Origin: Oscillospiraceae bacterium
GTDB lineage: Bacteria; Bacillota; Clostridia; Oscillospirales; CAG-272
Assembly (NCBI GenBank): GCA_015063955.1
Contig: SVTD01000003.1
Location: forward strand, 1-64,000
Length of the DNA stretch: 64,000 bases
Direction: 5' to 3'
Part shown: piece by piece, positions 1-7,547 of the stretch
Numbering within the stretch: position 1 is the first letter of the stretch
Layout of the letters: each line of letters starts with the position of its first letter
Notes under the pieces: model-generated
The model's input: only the letters and a program-made list of their open reading frames with translations
What the model was told of the DNA's origin: nothing
Database searches by the model: none
Translations under genes and position numbers: made by a program

Positions 1-1509
1 ACCGTAGAGGAAAACGTCATTCTCTGAAAGAATGCCCTCATAGCCGTCAGTTATATCCTCCCATACGATACCTGTTGTTACGTCACCGTATTCGCCCTGC
101 CAGTATACGGGGTCAAGTATTTCAGCTGAATAGTCGGGATATGCTCCACCTACGGGCGGGCTTATCCATAAATCTACAGTATCGATAACATATTCGGGAA
201 CATAGAATTCCATATATACACATACGTACTGAGGATTATCACCGTAAAAGTAAACGCTGCCCTCGTAATTATCAAAGTTACAGGTGAGATTTTCAGTATC
301 AAAGGTATATCCGTCATCAGCTTTAAGGAATACAACCGCGGTATACGAATTTTCGGGAACCACACGGCTCGTTTCGGGGTTAAAGATAACGCCGTTTGTG
401 CTGTCATACCAGAGAACACCGTTATATGTATGAGAATATACGGGATCATTCGTATTCACGCTGTAATTTACAAAATCGTAAACGCTTGCTAAGTATTCGG
501 GAACACCGAATGCCTGCGGCTCAAAAACATCGCCGATGCTTACGTGATGGATAACAGTATCATCAGGCTCCTCAGGAGCCGCAACCGTCTCGGGAAGAGT
601 ATAGTATACGTATACCAGGCTCGATGAAGAACGGTATACCTCGTCCCATCCGCCGTCACTGACCACGTACTCGCCGTCCAACATTGCCTCAACGCCTGAA
701 ATGAAGTTAGAAACGTCCTTGCCGTTTTTCTTAGCCGACTCTATTGCTATCTGTATCTGATAGGTTTCACCCTCTACAAACTTTGAATTTTCGGAAAGCT
801 GTGTTCCTGCTGAGTTTACCCATCTGATACCGTTAACGAAGCCTATAAGATCGTTATCGAGAACGTAATATTCGGGGTATGCGGGGGTAATAGAGTAATC
901 TGCGGGAGTCTCTCCTGCAACGGGAGCATCTACGTTATTCAGCATAATAAGCTCGATCGAGGTAGCATCGCAAAAGAAATCATAGGTGAGGCAGATCCTT
1001 TCTGTGGGGCGCTCCTCATCAGGGGTAACGGTAGCTTTTTCTCCCAAAAAAACGGCGTTCATATTCGCGGTATCAAACTTGCAACCCTCAGCGGCTACGA
1101 GATAAACGTATATCGTATAGGTATGGCCCGCTGAGAAGGTGCCGTTGTAATAATCAAACCATTCACAGCCTGTCTTATCATAAAAGCCTACACCGTTTTT
1201 AACGCAACACATGTCGTAAAGGGTATAATCGCCGATTGAAACAGTCTCGTAATAGGAATAGGACGTGTCAATGCTGTAGCCTATTCCGCTGGTGCTCAGA
1301 GTTCCGAGATCTGCCACATAATCTCCCACGGAGGGCTTTTGAAGGCCCTTTAGGCTAACGTAGGAGAGAATCAGCTCATAATCCTCCGCATAGGACTCCG
1401 GAAGATCCATAGGTTCAGCAGGCTGTACGTTCGCAGCCATAGAAGCCACAGGCAGACTGCCGACTATCAGCAAGAGGCTGATAACAATTGCGATAATTCT
1501 TTTTTTCAT
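1..1509 (-). CDS. Secreted multi-repeat surface protein (C-terminus outside window)
   Basis: The minus-strand frame is open from an ATG at 1509 to the left edge (503 codons), so only the N-terminal part is present. It begins with a clear signal peptide (MKKRIIAIV, a hydrophobic stretch, then a VASMAA-like cleavage region). The rest is rich in Tyr, Asp, Gly and Thr and contains at least three degenerate repeats of roughly 90-130 residues built on the same pattern: a VSIGD-like strand, a G(I/V)xW(Y/V)(D/N) strand, then FxxGxxYTxxVxLxAxxGxxFDT. This looks like beta-sandwich repeats of clostridial cell-surface proteins. No catalytic motif or anchor is visible in the part present. Function unknown; probably an exported wall-associated or adhesive protein. 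The ORF track missed it because it has no stop inside the window. Confidence 0.8.
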   Translation of the reverse strand, partial: MKKRIIAIVISLLLIVGSLPVASMAANVQPAEPMDLPESYAEDYELILSYVSLKGLQKPSVGDYVADLGTLSTSGIGYSIDTSYSYYETVSIGDYTLYDMCCVKNGVGFYDKTGCEWFDYYNGTFSAGHTYTIYVYLVAAEGCKFDTANMNAVFLGEKATVTPDEERPTERICLTYDFFCDATSIELIMLNNVDAPVAGETPADYSITPAYPEYYVLDNDLIGFVNGIRWVNSAGTQLSENSKFVEGETYQIQIAIESAKKNGKDVSNFISGVEAMLDGEYVVSDGGWDEVYRSSSSLVYVYYTLPETVAAPEEPDDTVIHHVSIGDVFEPQAFGVPEYLASVYDFVNYSVNTNDPVYSHTYNGVLWYDSTNGVIFNPETSRVVPENSYTAVVFLKADDGYTFDTENLTCNFDNYEGSVYFYGDNPQYVCVYMEFYVPEYVIDTVDLWISPPVGGAYPDYSAEILDPVYWQGEYGDVTTGIVWEDITDGYEGILSENDVFLYG

Positions 1510-1569
1510 AGAAATCCGTTCTGCCGCCAAAGTGACGGCATAAATTTGCAAAATTATATTTACCAGAGC

Positions 1570-2007
1570 TCACTCAGGCTCTGAAATTTTAATACTTGAA
1601 ATAACAGCTTCCACGTCACAGTCACCGAGAGAGATCCGGCTGTCGCCGTTTTCCTCAAGGATCATTATCTGCAGAGCACAGCCTTTATCGCTCCATTCGA
1701 GCATTGTATAGGGATAACCGAGGCTTTTACACTTAAAGCCTGAAAAGACGCGCTCTCCCATCGTTACGGGATTTATGTCACACACATCGTCATAAAAGAA
1801 CTTTGGAGAAAAATATACTATATCCCTTCCAAAAAAGCTTACGGTAATTCCCGCTTTTGTGAAAATATCCGTTGCGATCTCAGCGCCCTTGTATATATGC
1901 AGCTTTCGGGGAGTTTCCTTTCCGTCCGAATCGATACCCGGAAAGCACCCCCATCCCTCGGGGACAAAAATGCGAATCACGCCGTTATCAAAAAAAGCAC
2001 CGTTCAT
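1570..2007 (-). CDS. Hypothetical protein (145 aa)
   Basis: A small soluble protein without signal peptide or membrane segment. The N-terminal part (IRIFVPEGW) and a central segment (TKAGITVSFFG, then SPKFFYDDV) look like a compact alpha/beta fold. I do not recognise a characterised family. It lies 4 nt downstream of the 203-aa gene and clearly belongs to the same minus-strand operon (3068 to 1570). The sequence gives no direct hint of function; the three operon genes are probably functionally linked but none is informative. Confidence 0.75.
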   Translation of the reverse strand: MNGAFFDNGVIRIFVPEGWGCFPGIDSDGKETPRKLHIYKGAEIATDIFTKAGITVSFFGRDIVYFSPKFFYDDVCDINPVTMGERVFSGFKCKSLGYPYTMLEWSDKGCALQIMILEENGDSRISLGDCDVEAVISSIKISEPE

Positions 2008-2011
2008 TCAC

Positions 2012-2623
2012 TTAAGCCCAAGGGTCCTCCGCAACGGGGATGCGAATATCGGAGAGGCATTGAATGTCATTCAGGAACCATTGACCCGTGGAGGGCTTTT
2101 TCCTGAGCTTGATCTGCCTCATATTGTCGGCACCGCTGCTTTTTACGTAAAGGGTCGCCCAGTTTTCCTCATCGAAGGAATAGGGCGTTTCGTATACCGT
2201 GATCTTATAGGGGCGGGAGGGCTCATATCCGTTCTCGGGAGCTGCTCCCTCAAAATAAGAAAATGGCTTATAGGTCTTTCCCTCAAGCCTCTCCCGGATG
2301 AACTGCTTCTCATAAGTGCTGAGATCTGCAGGACCCTTGAGAAAATCAAGCATTTCATATGCAGACTCAACGTTTTCTCTGTATCTGCACAGAACGAGGA
2401 CCGTCAGCGCCGTCGTTTTGAATGCAGAATCAAGGCTTATCTCGGGAAGTGCCTGAAGCTCTGCTACACTCGCGGGAATCTTTTCAAAGGTAAAGCTCTC
2501 CGAGCGGTTTGAGCCCTTACCCACAGCCTTAGTCGCATCGCTGACGGCACCCTGCACTATCTTGGAGGCCTCCTTTTTCGCGTAGGACTTAGCCATATTT
2601 TTTAAAGAATCAAAAATACCCAT
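2012..2623 (-). CDS. Hypothetical protein (203 aa), DUF6935-like
   Basis: Starts MGIFDSLKNMAKSYAKKEASK, an amphipathic Lys-rich helix, followed by an alpha/beta body with a long helix around residues 65-100 and a strand-rich C-terminus (YKITVYETPYSF, then LRKKPSTGQWFLND). The pattern resembles small clostridial proteins annotated DUF6935, but this is from memory and uncertain. ATG at 2623 is preceded by an AGGAGG-type site. It is the middle gene of a three-gene operon, 10 nt after the upstream gene and 4 nt before the downstream one. No enzyme motif is seen. Confidence 0.7.
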   Translation of the reverse strand: MGIFDSLKNMAKSYAKKEASKIVQGAVSDATKAVGKGSNRSESFTFEKIPASVAELQALPEISLDSAFKTTALTVLVLCRYRENVESAYEMLDFLKGPADLSTYEKQFIRERLEGKTYKPFSYFEGAAPENGYEPSRPYKITVYETPYSFDEENWATLYVKSSGADNMRQIKLRKKPSTGQWFLNDIQCLSDIRIPVAEDPWA

Positions 2624-2633
2624 ATTTTCCTCC

Positions 2634-3068
2634 TTACCGTACCTTAACGTACCTTGTTGTCATAATCGAAACGAACTCGCCGTCGCTGATCTTCACAAAG
2701 CCGTCATCGCTCATTCCAAGCTCAGCAAAGATTTCTCCGTCGCGCTCCTCCCATGCTACGGGAGCCTGAGTCATCATTCCGCCTCTCAAGGCTATCTCTC
2801 CTGCCTTGACTGCCTCATCCACCTCCTCACGGGATACACCCTCGGGAAGAGGCATAAGCATATAAAAGCTTCCGTCCTCGCATATTTCAACGAAAGATCC
2901 CGCCATCTGCTTTCTTTCATTAAGCTCGCCAAGGACAGCCTCGGGGTCGTCCTCATCGATGTAAGGCATAGGAGAATTTATATACTCCTCTGCCGCAAGA
3001 TAGACCAGCTCGTCGCTGTCATCAACAGTTCCTATTGAATGAAATTTCCATAGTCCGATATAGTTCAT
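2634..3068 (-). CDS. Hypothetical acidic protein (144 aa)
   Basis: The start is placed at the ATG at 3068 (MNYIGLWKFHSIG), preceded on the minus strand by GGAGGTAAAAC, rather than at the longer track start at 3230, whose extra residues have no ribosome-binding site and unconvincing sequence. The protein is acidic with alternating strands (GSFVEICEDGSFYMLMPLP, then FVKISDGEFVSIMTTRYVKV), resembling small lipocalin-like or DUF-type proteins of Clostridia that report effects of small molecules. No known family is assigned. First gene of the 3068-1570 operon; divergent from the LuxR-type regulator at 3416, with a large palindrome in between. Confidence 0.7.
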   Translation of the reverse strand: MNYIGLWKFHSIGTVDDSDELVYLAAEEYINSPMPYIDEDDPEAVLGELNERKQMAGSFVEICEDGSFYMLMPLPEGVSREEVDEAVKAGEIALRGGMMTQAPVAWEERDGEIFAELGMSDDGFVKISDGEFVSIMTTRYVKVR

Positions 3069-3274
3069 AGTTTTACCTCCGGAATTATAATAAATTTGTT
3101 CAAAAAAACAATGTTGCCACCCTTGAACGCATTGCAAAAGTGTGGTAGAATAAAATATCAGGGGGTGACTCTGCGTCAGTTGGCGCTCTCGCAGAGCTTT
3201 GGTGTTTTTTCGCCAAACAGGGCACCCCAAAACAATATATCAACGCAAGGATCTATACCTTCCTTCGATACCCT

Positions 3275-3308
3275 ACAATTATATAATAAAGCATTATTAT
3301 ATAATTGT
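3275..3308. promoter_or_regulatory. 34-bp near-perfect palindrome between divergent genes
   Basis: Two perfect 15-nt arms (ACAATTATATAATAA and its complement) flank a 4-nt loop. It is extremely AT-rich and has no T-tract positioned like a terminator. It sits in the 347-bp gap between the minus operon start (3068) and the LuxR-type gene start (3416), so an operator or cruciform-forming site is more likely than a terminator. Inference only. Confidence 0.5.
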
Positions 3309-3326
3309 CCCCACCCTTTTTAAAAA

Positions 3327-3380
3327 CAAAAGTGTGGGATGGCATATTTTTCTTTGAAAAAGTGTGGGAAAAAGTGTGGG
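3327..3380 (+). repeat. Tandem AAAAGTGTGGG motifs upstream of LuxR-type gene
   Basis: AAAAGTGTGGG occurs at 3328-3338, 3358-3368 and 3370-3380. A related CAAAAGTGTGGT lies at 3135-3146, and AAAAGGGTGGG is found on the opposite strand near 3311-3320. The motifs end 35 bp before the start codon at 3416. Clustered direct repeats of one 11-mer suggest binding sites for a regulator, possibly the HTH protein encoded just downstream (autoregulation). Not experimentally supported. Confidence 0.45.
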
Positions 3381-3415
3381 GTCTCGTGTTTTTTATATAC
3401 GTGAAGGAGAACTCT

Positions 3416-4456
3416 ATGAATAAACATATCATTCTCTTGCTGACGGCTCTCACCCTGCCCTTTCTCGGCGGCTGCTCAAAGGTAGGAGACCGTTCCTCAA
3501 GCATTTCTGTAGTCTATCTCGTGGCGGCAATACTTTCGTTGCTTTTTCTTTTGTGCTGCATTTTTCTTTTCAAAAAAAAGGAGCCCTGGCTGCTCCTGCT
3601 CTTCTCTTCAGTTCTCGTTATCAATATAGGCTATTATGCTCTTTCCGTGTCTCAGACTCTCGAAGCCGCACTTTGGGCAAACCGCGTATCATATCTCGGC
3701 TCCACCGTTCTCCCGATATCGATGCTCATGATAATACTGAAGGTGGCAGGAATTAAAGCTCCCCGCTGGCTTCCCTACGTTCTTATGGGAATTGCCGCCT
3801 GTATATTTTTGGTTGCCGCAAGCCCGGGAATGCTTGACATTTACTATAAAGAGGTGTCCCTCGGAACGTACAACGGAGCAACCGTTCTTGAAAAGGTATA
3901 CGGGCCTCTTCATCCTCTGAACCTGTTCTATCTTCTCGGCTATACTGTAGTAACGGCGGTGATCGCCACAAATACTGCCGCAAAGCGTGAGCTGATATCC
4001 GGGATCAAGACCTTCGTTCTCGTGGCGTCTGTTTTCATAAATATCGGAGTATGGCTTCTTGAGCAGTTCGTTCGTATCGATTTCGAGCTTCTTTCTCTTT
4101 CATACATTATGAGCGAGCTGTTTCTTCTCTGTCTTTTCCTGATGATAAGAGATGGTGATGATCAGAACGTCGAGGAGCCCGTAACAGCAGAATACGAAAA
4201 ACAGGAGCAGATACCCACTCAAAAAGAGCGTGAAAACGAAACGTTCGTAACGTTCAAGGACGGTCTCTCAAAGCTTACTCCCACCGAAAAGGTGATATAT
4301 GGCTATTATCTTGAAAAAAAGACCACCAAGGAAATAATGGCGATCCTGAATATTACGGAAAACACCTTGAAATACCATAACAAAAATCTTTATTCAAAGC
4401 TCGGAGTATCCTCACGAAAGCGACTAATTGAGATCGCCGAAGAGCTTGATAAGTAA
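3416..4456 (+). CDS. Membrane sensor with C-terminal LuxR-type HTH
   Basis: ATG at 3416 is preceded by GAAGGAGAACTCT; the earlier track start at 3305 has no such site. The 346-aa protein has a signal-like N-terminus with a lipobox-like LGGC (residues 16-19), about seven hydrophobic helices (residues 30-245) resembling the 7TM sensor domain of some histidine kinases (GYYALSVSQTLEAALWANRVSYLG), a charged linker, then a LuxR/GerE helix-turn-helix (LTPTEKVIYGYYLEKKTTKEIMAILNITENTLKYHNKNLYSKLG). It is probably a one-component membrane-tethered transcription factor whose ligand is sensed in or at the membrane. Target unknown; neighbours are a GH35 glycosidase and unknown genes. Repeated motifs in its own promoter region suggest autoregulation. 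Confidence 0.8.
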   Translation: MNKHIILLLTALTLPFLGGCSKVGDRSSSISVVYLVAAILSLLFLLCCIFLFKKKEPWLLLLFSSVLVINIGYYALSVSQTLEAALWANRVSYLGSTVLPISMLMIILKVAGIKAPRWLPYVLMGIAACIFLVAASPGMLDIYYKEVSLGTYNGATVLEKVYGPLHPLNLFYLLGYTVVTAVIATNTAAKRELISGIKTFVLVASVFINIGVWLLEQFVRIDFELLSLSYIMSELFLLCLFLMIRDGDDQNVEEPVTAEYEKQEQIPTQKERENETFVTFKDGLSKLTPTEKVIYGYYLEKKTTKEIMAILNITENTLKYHNKNLYSKLGVSSRKRLIEIAEELDK

Positions 4457-4465
4457 CCAAACCGG

Positions 4466-4500
4466 GGCTGTCGTTATCAAATAACGACAGCCTCTTTCTT
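4466..4500 (+). terminator. Intrinsic terminator after LuxR-type gene
   Basis: A 12-bp stem GGCTGTCGTTAT / ATAACGACAGCC with a 3-nt loop, followed by the T-rich tail TCTTTCTT. It lies 9 nt after the stop codon. Confidence 0.9.
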
Positions 4501-4505
4501 ATGTA

Positions 4506-4543
4506 TTGATATTATCAAAAAACAGTGGTATACTGTAAACAGT
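4506..4543 (+). promoter_or_regulatory. Promoter with overlapping small palindrome, upstream of GH35 gene
   Basis: TTGATA (4506-4511) and TATACT (4529-4534) are separated by 17 bp, near consensus for the housekeeping sigma factor. ACTGT-AA-ACAGT (4532-4543) overlaps the -10 element and would suit a repressor operator, in line with sugar-controlled expression. The operator role is inferred. Confidence 0.7.
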
Positions 4544-4561
4544 AAAAACTGAGGAGAAGCT

Positions 4562-6325
4562 ATGGGAATACTGACCTTTAACAACGGCAAATTTTATATG
4601 GATCAAAAGCCCTACACCGTAATGTCCGGTGCAATGCATTATTTCCGTATCCCCCGCGAATACTGGCGCGACAGACTTTTGAAGCTTCTGGAATGCGGAC
4701 TCAATACCGTAGAGACCTACACCCCCTGGAATCTTCACGAGCCGAGGGAGGGGGAGTTTGATTTCTCGGGCAATCTGGATATTGAAGCGTATATTGATAC
4801 GGCAGCATCTCTCGGGCTGAACGTTATCCTCCGTCCGGGGCCTTATATCTGTGCCGAATGGGATATGGGCGGTCTGCCCTCCTGGCTCCTTACCTACGAA
4901 AAAATGTCTTTGAGATGCAACGATCCCGCATTTCTGTCTAAGGTAGAGCGGTATTACAAAGAGCTTCTTCCCCGTATCCGCCCCCGTCTTTCCACCAACG
5001 GCGGAAACGTTTTTATGCTCCAGATAGAAAACGAATACGGCAGCTTCGGCGATGACAAGGAATACCTTCGCGCCGTTGCCGATATATACCGCAACGAAGG
5101 AATGGACTGCCTTCTCTTCACCTCGGACGGCCCCTGCCTTTCAATGCTTTCCGGCGGAAGCCTTGAGGGTTATCTGTGCACGAGCAACTTCGGCTCAAGA
5201 CCTTGGGAGAATTTTCAGGCTGTCAGCGCCTTTCGCCCCGGCGAGCCCTCCATGTGCTGTGAATACTGGTGCGGCTGGTTTGACCATTGGGGAGAGGAGC
5301 ACCACGTCCGTCCCCCCGAGGAGGTAAGAGACGATATCCTTGAATTTACAAAGCTTTGTGCATCCTTTAATATTTATATGTTCCACGGCGGCACCAACTT
5401 TGCATTCACAAACGGAGCTAACCACGATAAGGGCTATCAGCCCACGGTAACGAGCTACGATTACAACGCTCCTCTTTCCGAGGCGGGAGACAGAACGCCT
5501 CTTTACTATCAGATAAGAGAGATCATAAAAAAAAGCGGCGCTCCCGTGCCCGAAATGACGGCAAGAGACTCAAAAAAAGCGGCGTACGGCAAGGTGCGTC
5601 TTACAAGAAGGGCTTTGCTTTTTGACAACCTCGATAATCTTTCCAGACCTGTTTTCAGCCCCGAGCCCAAGGATATGGAGGAGCTTTTTCAGGACTTCGG
5701 ATATATCCTTTACAGAACGAAGATGGCTCATCCCTCCGACGGATGGGAGCTGCATTTCGACCGCGTCAGCGACAGGGCGCAGATATTCGTAAACGGAGAG
5801 CTTCGGGGAATTGCAGAAAGACAGCGCCCCGAAAGTCTTGAAAGCACTCATATAGGTATCCCTCTTTCAAAGGGCGAGTCTGCAAGGCTCGATATTCTTT
5901 GTGAGAATATGGGCAGAGTGAATTACGGGCCGAAGATCCGCGATCCCAAGGGCATCAAGGGCGTAAGATTCGGAAATCAGTACCATTTCGGATGGGAGAT
6001 GTATCCCCTTCCGATGAAGGATCTTTCCCGTCTTTGCTTTGAGGAAAGCGATGCCATACCCGATTCACCCGCGTTTTTCGAGGGAAATCTAAGGATAGAT
6101 GAAGAGCCCTGCGATACTTTCCTGCGGCTTGACGGCTTTACAAAGGGCTTCGTTACGGTAAACGGCACAAATATCGGAAGATATTTCAATCCTCCCGGAC
6201 CGCAGAAGACGCTTTACGTTCCCGCCCCCTTCCTCAGAAAGGGTGACAACAGAATAATAGTATTTGAATCCGATAAAACCGACCGTCTTGAAATTGAGTT
6301 CACAGACAGTCACGACCTTGGATAG
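4562..6325 (+). CDS. Beta-galactosidase, glycoside hydrolase family 35
   Basis: Hydrolyses terminal beta-linked galactose. The 587-aa protein matches GH35: the N-terminal TIM barrel has SGAMHYFRIPREYWRDRL, NTVETYTPWNLHEP, the acid/base region QIENEYGSFG (about residue 155) and a nucleophile-region Glu in CCEYWCGWFDHWG (about 230), plus MFHGGTNFAFTNGA. C-terminal jelly-roll domains follow (WELHFDRVSDRAQIFVNGE; TKGFVTVNGTNIGRYF). There is no signal peptide, so it is cytoplasmic and would act on imported oligosaccharides. ATG at 4562 follows GAGGAG. It is monocistronic, with its own promoter. A second glycosidase (GH2) at 24879-26612 is also leaderless, suggesting intracellular use of galactosides or glycans. 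Confidence 0.93.
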   Translation: MGILTFNNGKFYMDQKPYTVMSGAMHYFRIPREYWRDRLLKLLECGLNTVETYTPWNLHEPREGEFDFSGNLDIEAYIDTAASLGLNVILRPGPYICAEWDMGGLPSWLLTYEKMSLRCNDPAFLSKVERYYKELLPRIRPRLSTNGGNVFMLQIENEYGSFGDDKEYLRAVADIYRNEGMDCLLFTSDGPCLSMLSGGSLEGYLCTSNFGSRPWENFQAVSAFRPGEPSMCCEYWCGWFDHWGEEHHVRPPEEVRDDILEFTKLCASFNIYMFHGGTNFAFTNGANHDKGYQPTVTSYDYNAPLSEAGDRTPLYYQIREIIKKSGAPVPEMTARDSKKAAYGKVRLTRRALLFDNLDNLSRPVFSPEPKDMEELFQDFGYILYRTKMAHPSDGWELHFDRVSDRAQIFVNGELRGIAERQRPESLESTHIGIPLSKGESARLDILCENMGRVNYGPKIRDPKGIKGVRFGNQYHFGWEMYPLPMKDLSRLCFEESDAIPDSPAFFEGNLRIDEEPCDTFLRLDGFTKGFVTVNGTNIGRYFNPPGPQKTLYVPAPFLRKGDNRIIVFESDKTDRLEIEFTDSHDLG

Positions 6326-6351
6326 AAGAAAAAAAGAATAGAGAATAAATA

Positions 6352-6380
6352 TTGACACGGGGAAGGACTTATGTTATAAT
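6352..6380 (+). promoter_or_regulatory. Consensus promoter of the lysine-biosynthesis operon
   Basis: TTGACA (6352-6357), 17-bp spacer, TATAAT (6375-6380): both hexamers match consensus exactly. Predicted start near 6387, directly before the riboswitch. Confidence 0.9.
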
Positions 6381-6386
6381 TTGCTA

Positions 6387-6598
6387 TCGGTAGAGGTGCA
6401 TTATGCCAAAAGTATTGCAGATGTAAGGGGTGACCGCCCGTTGTCTGTAAAAAAGGGGCAGGTGCCGAGGGCAGGCGGCGGTCTCGTCTGTGCCGGTTTG
6501 AGCGAATAAGATCGCTCCGACTGTCGCTTTTTTTGCGGAGAGCTATCTGACTATTCCCACACGGGGATTTTCGTTTGCCGACCGCTGTCGGCTTTTTT
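6387..6598 (+). promoter_or_regulatory. Lysine riboswitch (L box) leader
   Basis: The leader carries L-box hallmarks: GGTAGAGGTGC at the 5' P1/P2 junction (from 6389), AAGGGGCAGGTGCCGAGG-like core sequence (about 6453) comparable to the usual GGGG...GCCGAAG, and the 3' P1 strand GAGCTATCTGAC (about 6540-6551), which pairs with the 5' GGTAG. An intrinsic terminator ends at 6598, upstream of dapA, as in transcription-attenuating L boxes. Lysine binding should favour termination and shut off dapA-dapB-lysA. The core GCCGAGG differs slightly from the commonest form. Class assignment rests on these motifs and on the downstream pathway. Confidence 0.85.
6577..6598 (+). terminator. Riboswitch-controlled terminator
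   Basis: GCCGAC-CGCT-GTCGGC followed by six T. This is the likely off-state terminator of the L-box expression platform, about 50 nt before the dapA start. Confidence 0.85.
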
Positions 6599-6649
6599 AA
6601 TTGCTTTTTGTTAATTTTGCATCGCCCTTCGGCGGAAAGGATATATATT

Positions 6650-7537
6650 ATGAAAAAGACTATTTTTAAGGGTATTGCAACTGCTCTTATCACCCCCTTC
6701 AACGAGGACGGTATCAACTACGATCAGTTCGGAAAGCTTATCGACTGGCAGATAGATTCCGGTATCAACGCTCTTGTTATTGCAGGAACCACAGGTGAGG
6801 CCTCCACCCTTACCGACGATGAGCACCGCGATGCCATCGCATATGCGGTTAAGCGCGCAGGCGGACGCGTTCCGATCATTGCGGGAACCGGCTCAAACGA
6901 CACAGGCTACGCTCTTGACCTTACAAGATGCGCGTGCGAGGCAGGTGCTGACGCAGTTCTCGTAGTAACCCCCTACTACAACAAGGCAACTCAGAAGGGT
7001 CTCGTTAAGATGTTCACAGAGATCGCGGACAAGTCAACCGCTCCCGTTATCCTTTACAACGTTCCCTCCCGCACAGGCGTAAACATCGAGCCCGATACTT
7101 ACCGTATTCTTGCAGATCACGAGAACATCGTCGGCATCAAGGAGGCAAACGGCAACCTTTCCAAGATCGTTGAGACAATGCACTACGTTCACGAGAAGCT
7201 TGACCTTTACTCCGGCAACGACGACCAGATCGTTCCCCTTATGTCTCTCGGCGGCGTTGGCGCCATCTCCGTTCTTTCCAACATCATGCCCCGCGAAACG
7301 GTTGAGATCTGCGACAAGTTCTTCGCAGGTGATATTGCAGGCGCTGCAAAGCTGCAGTACAAGTACCACTCCATTATCGACGCCCTCTTCTCCGAGGTCA
7401 ACCCCATTCCCGTTAAGGCTGCTATGGCTAAGATGGGCTTTTGCGAAAATTCTCTCCGCCTTCCCCTTACCGAAATGGACGAGGCTAAGGCTGAGAAGAT
7501 GTACGCAATCATGAGAGGTCACGGCCTTATCAAGTAA
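6650..7537 (+). CDS. dapA: 4-hydroxy-tetrahydrodipicolinate synthase
   Basis: Condenses pyruvate with aspartate semialdehyde, the first committed step of the diaminopimelate/lysine branch. The 295-aa protein has family hallmarks: GIATALITPF at the start, INALVIAGTTGEASTLT, VTPYYNK with the Tyr of the catalytic triad, LYNVPSRTG with the second Tyr, and GIKEANG with the Schiff-base Lys (about residue 163). ATG at 6650 follows GGAAAGG; the longer track start at 6575 lies inside the riboswitch terminator and is rejected. First gene of a dapA-dapB-lysA operon (10-nt gaps). Control by the upstream lysine riboswitch fits the pathway. Confidence 0.96.
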   Translation: MKKTIFKGIATALITPFNEDGINYDQFGKLIDWQIDSGINALVIAGTTGEASTLTDDEHRDAIAYAVKRAGGRVPIIAGTGSNDTGYALDLTRCACEAGADAVLVVTPYYNKATQKGLVKMFTEIADKSTAPVILYNVPSRTGVNIEPDTYRILADHENIVGIKEANGNLSKIVETMHYVHEKLDLYSGNDDQIVPLMSLGGVGAISVLSNIMPRETVEICDKFFAGDIAGAAKLQYKYHSIIDALFSEVNPIPVKAAMAKMGFCENSLRLPLTEMDEAKAEKMYAIMRGHGLIK

Positions 7538-7547
7538 GAGGTGAAAT

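Noticed and set aside
3096-3323. 75-aa ORF in the 3.1-3.3 kb intergenic region
   Set aside because: No ribosome-binding site; it overlaps the palindrome and repeat motifs and has no protein-like pattern.
7034-7522. 162-aa minus-strand ORF opposite dapA
   Set aside because: Shadow of dapA with no ribosome-binding site; the dapA frame has full family motifs. The same applies to other long antisense ORFs over dapB, lysA, prpC, prkC, glyQS and nrdD.
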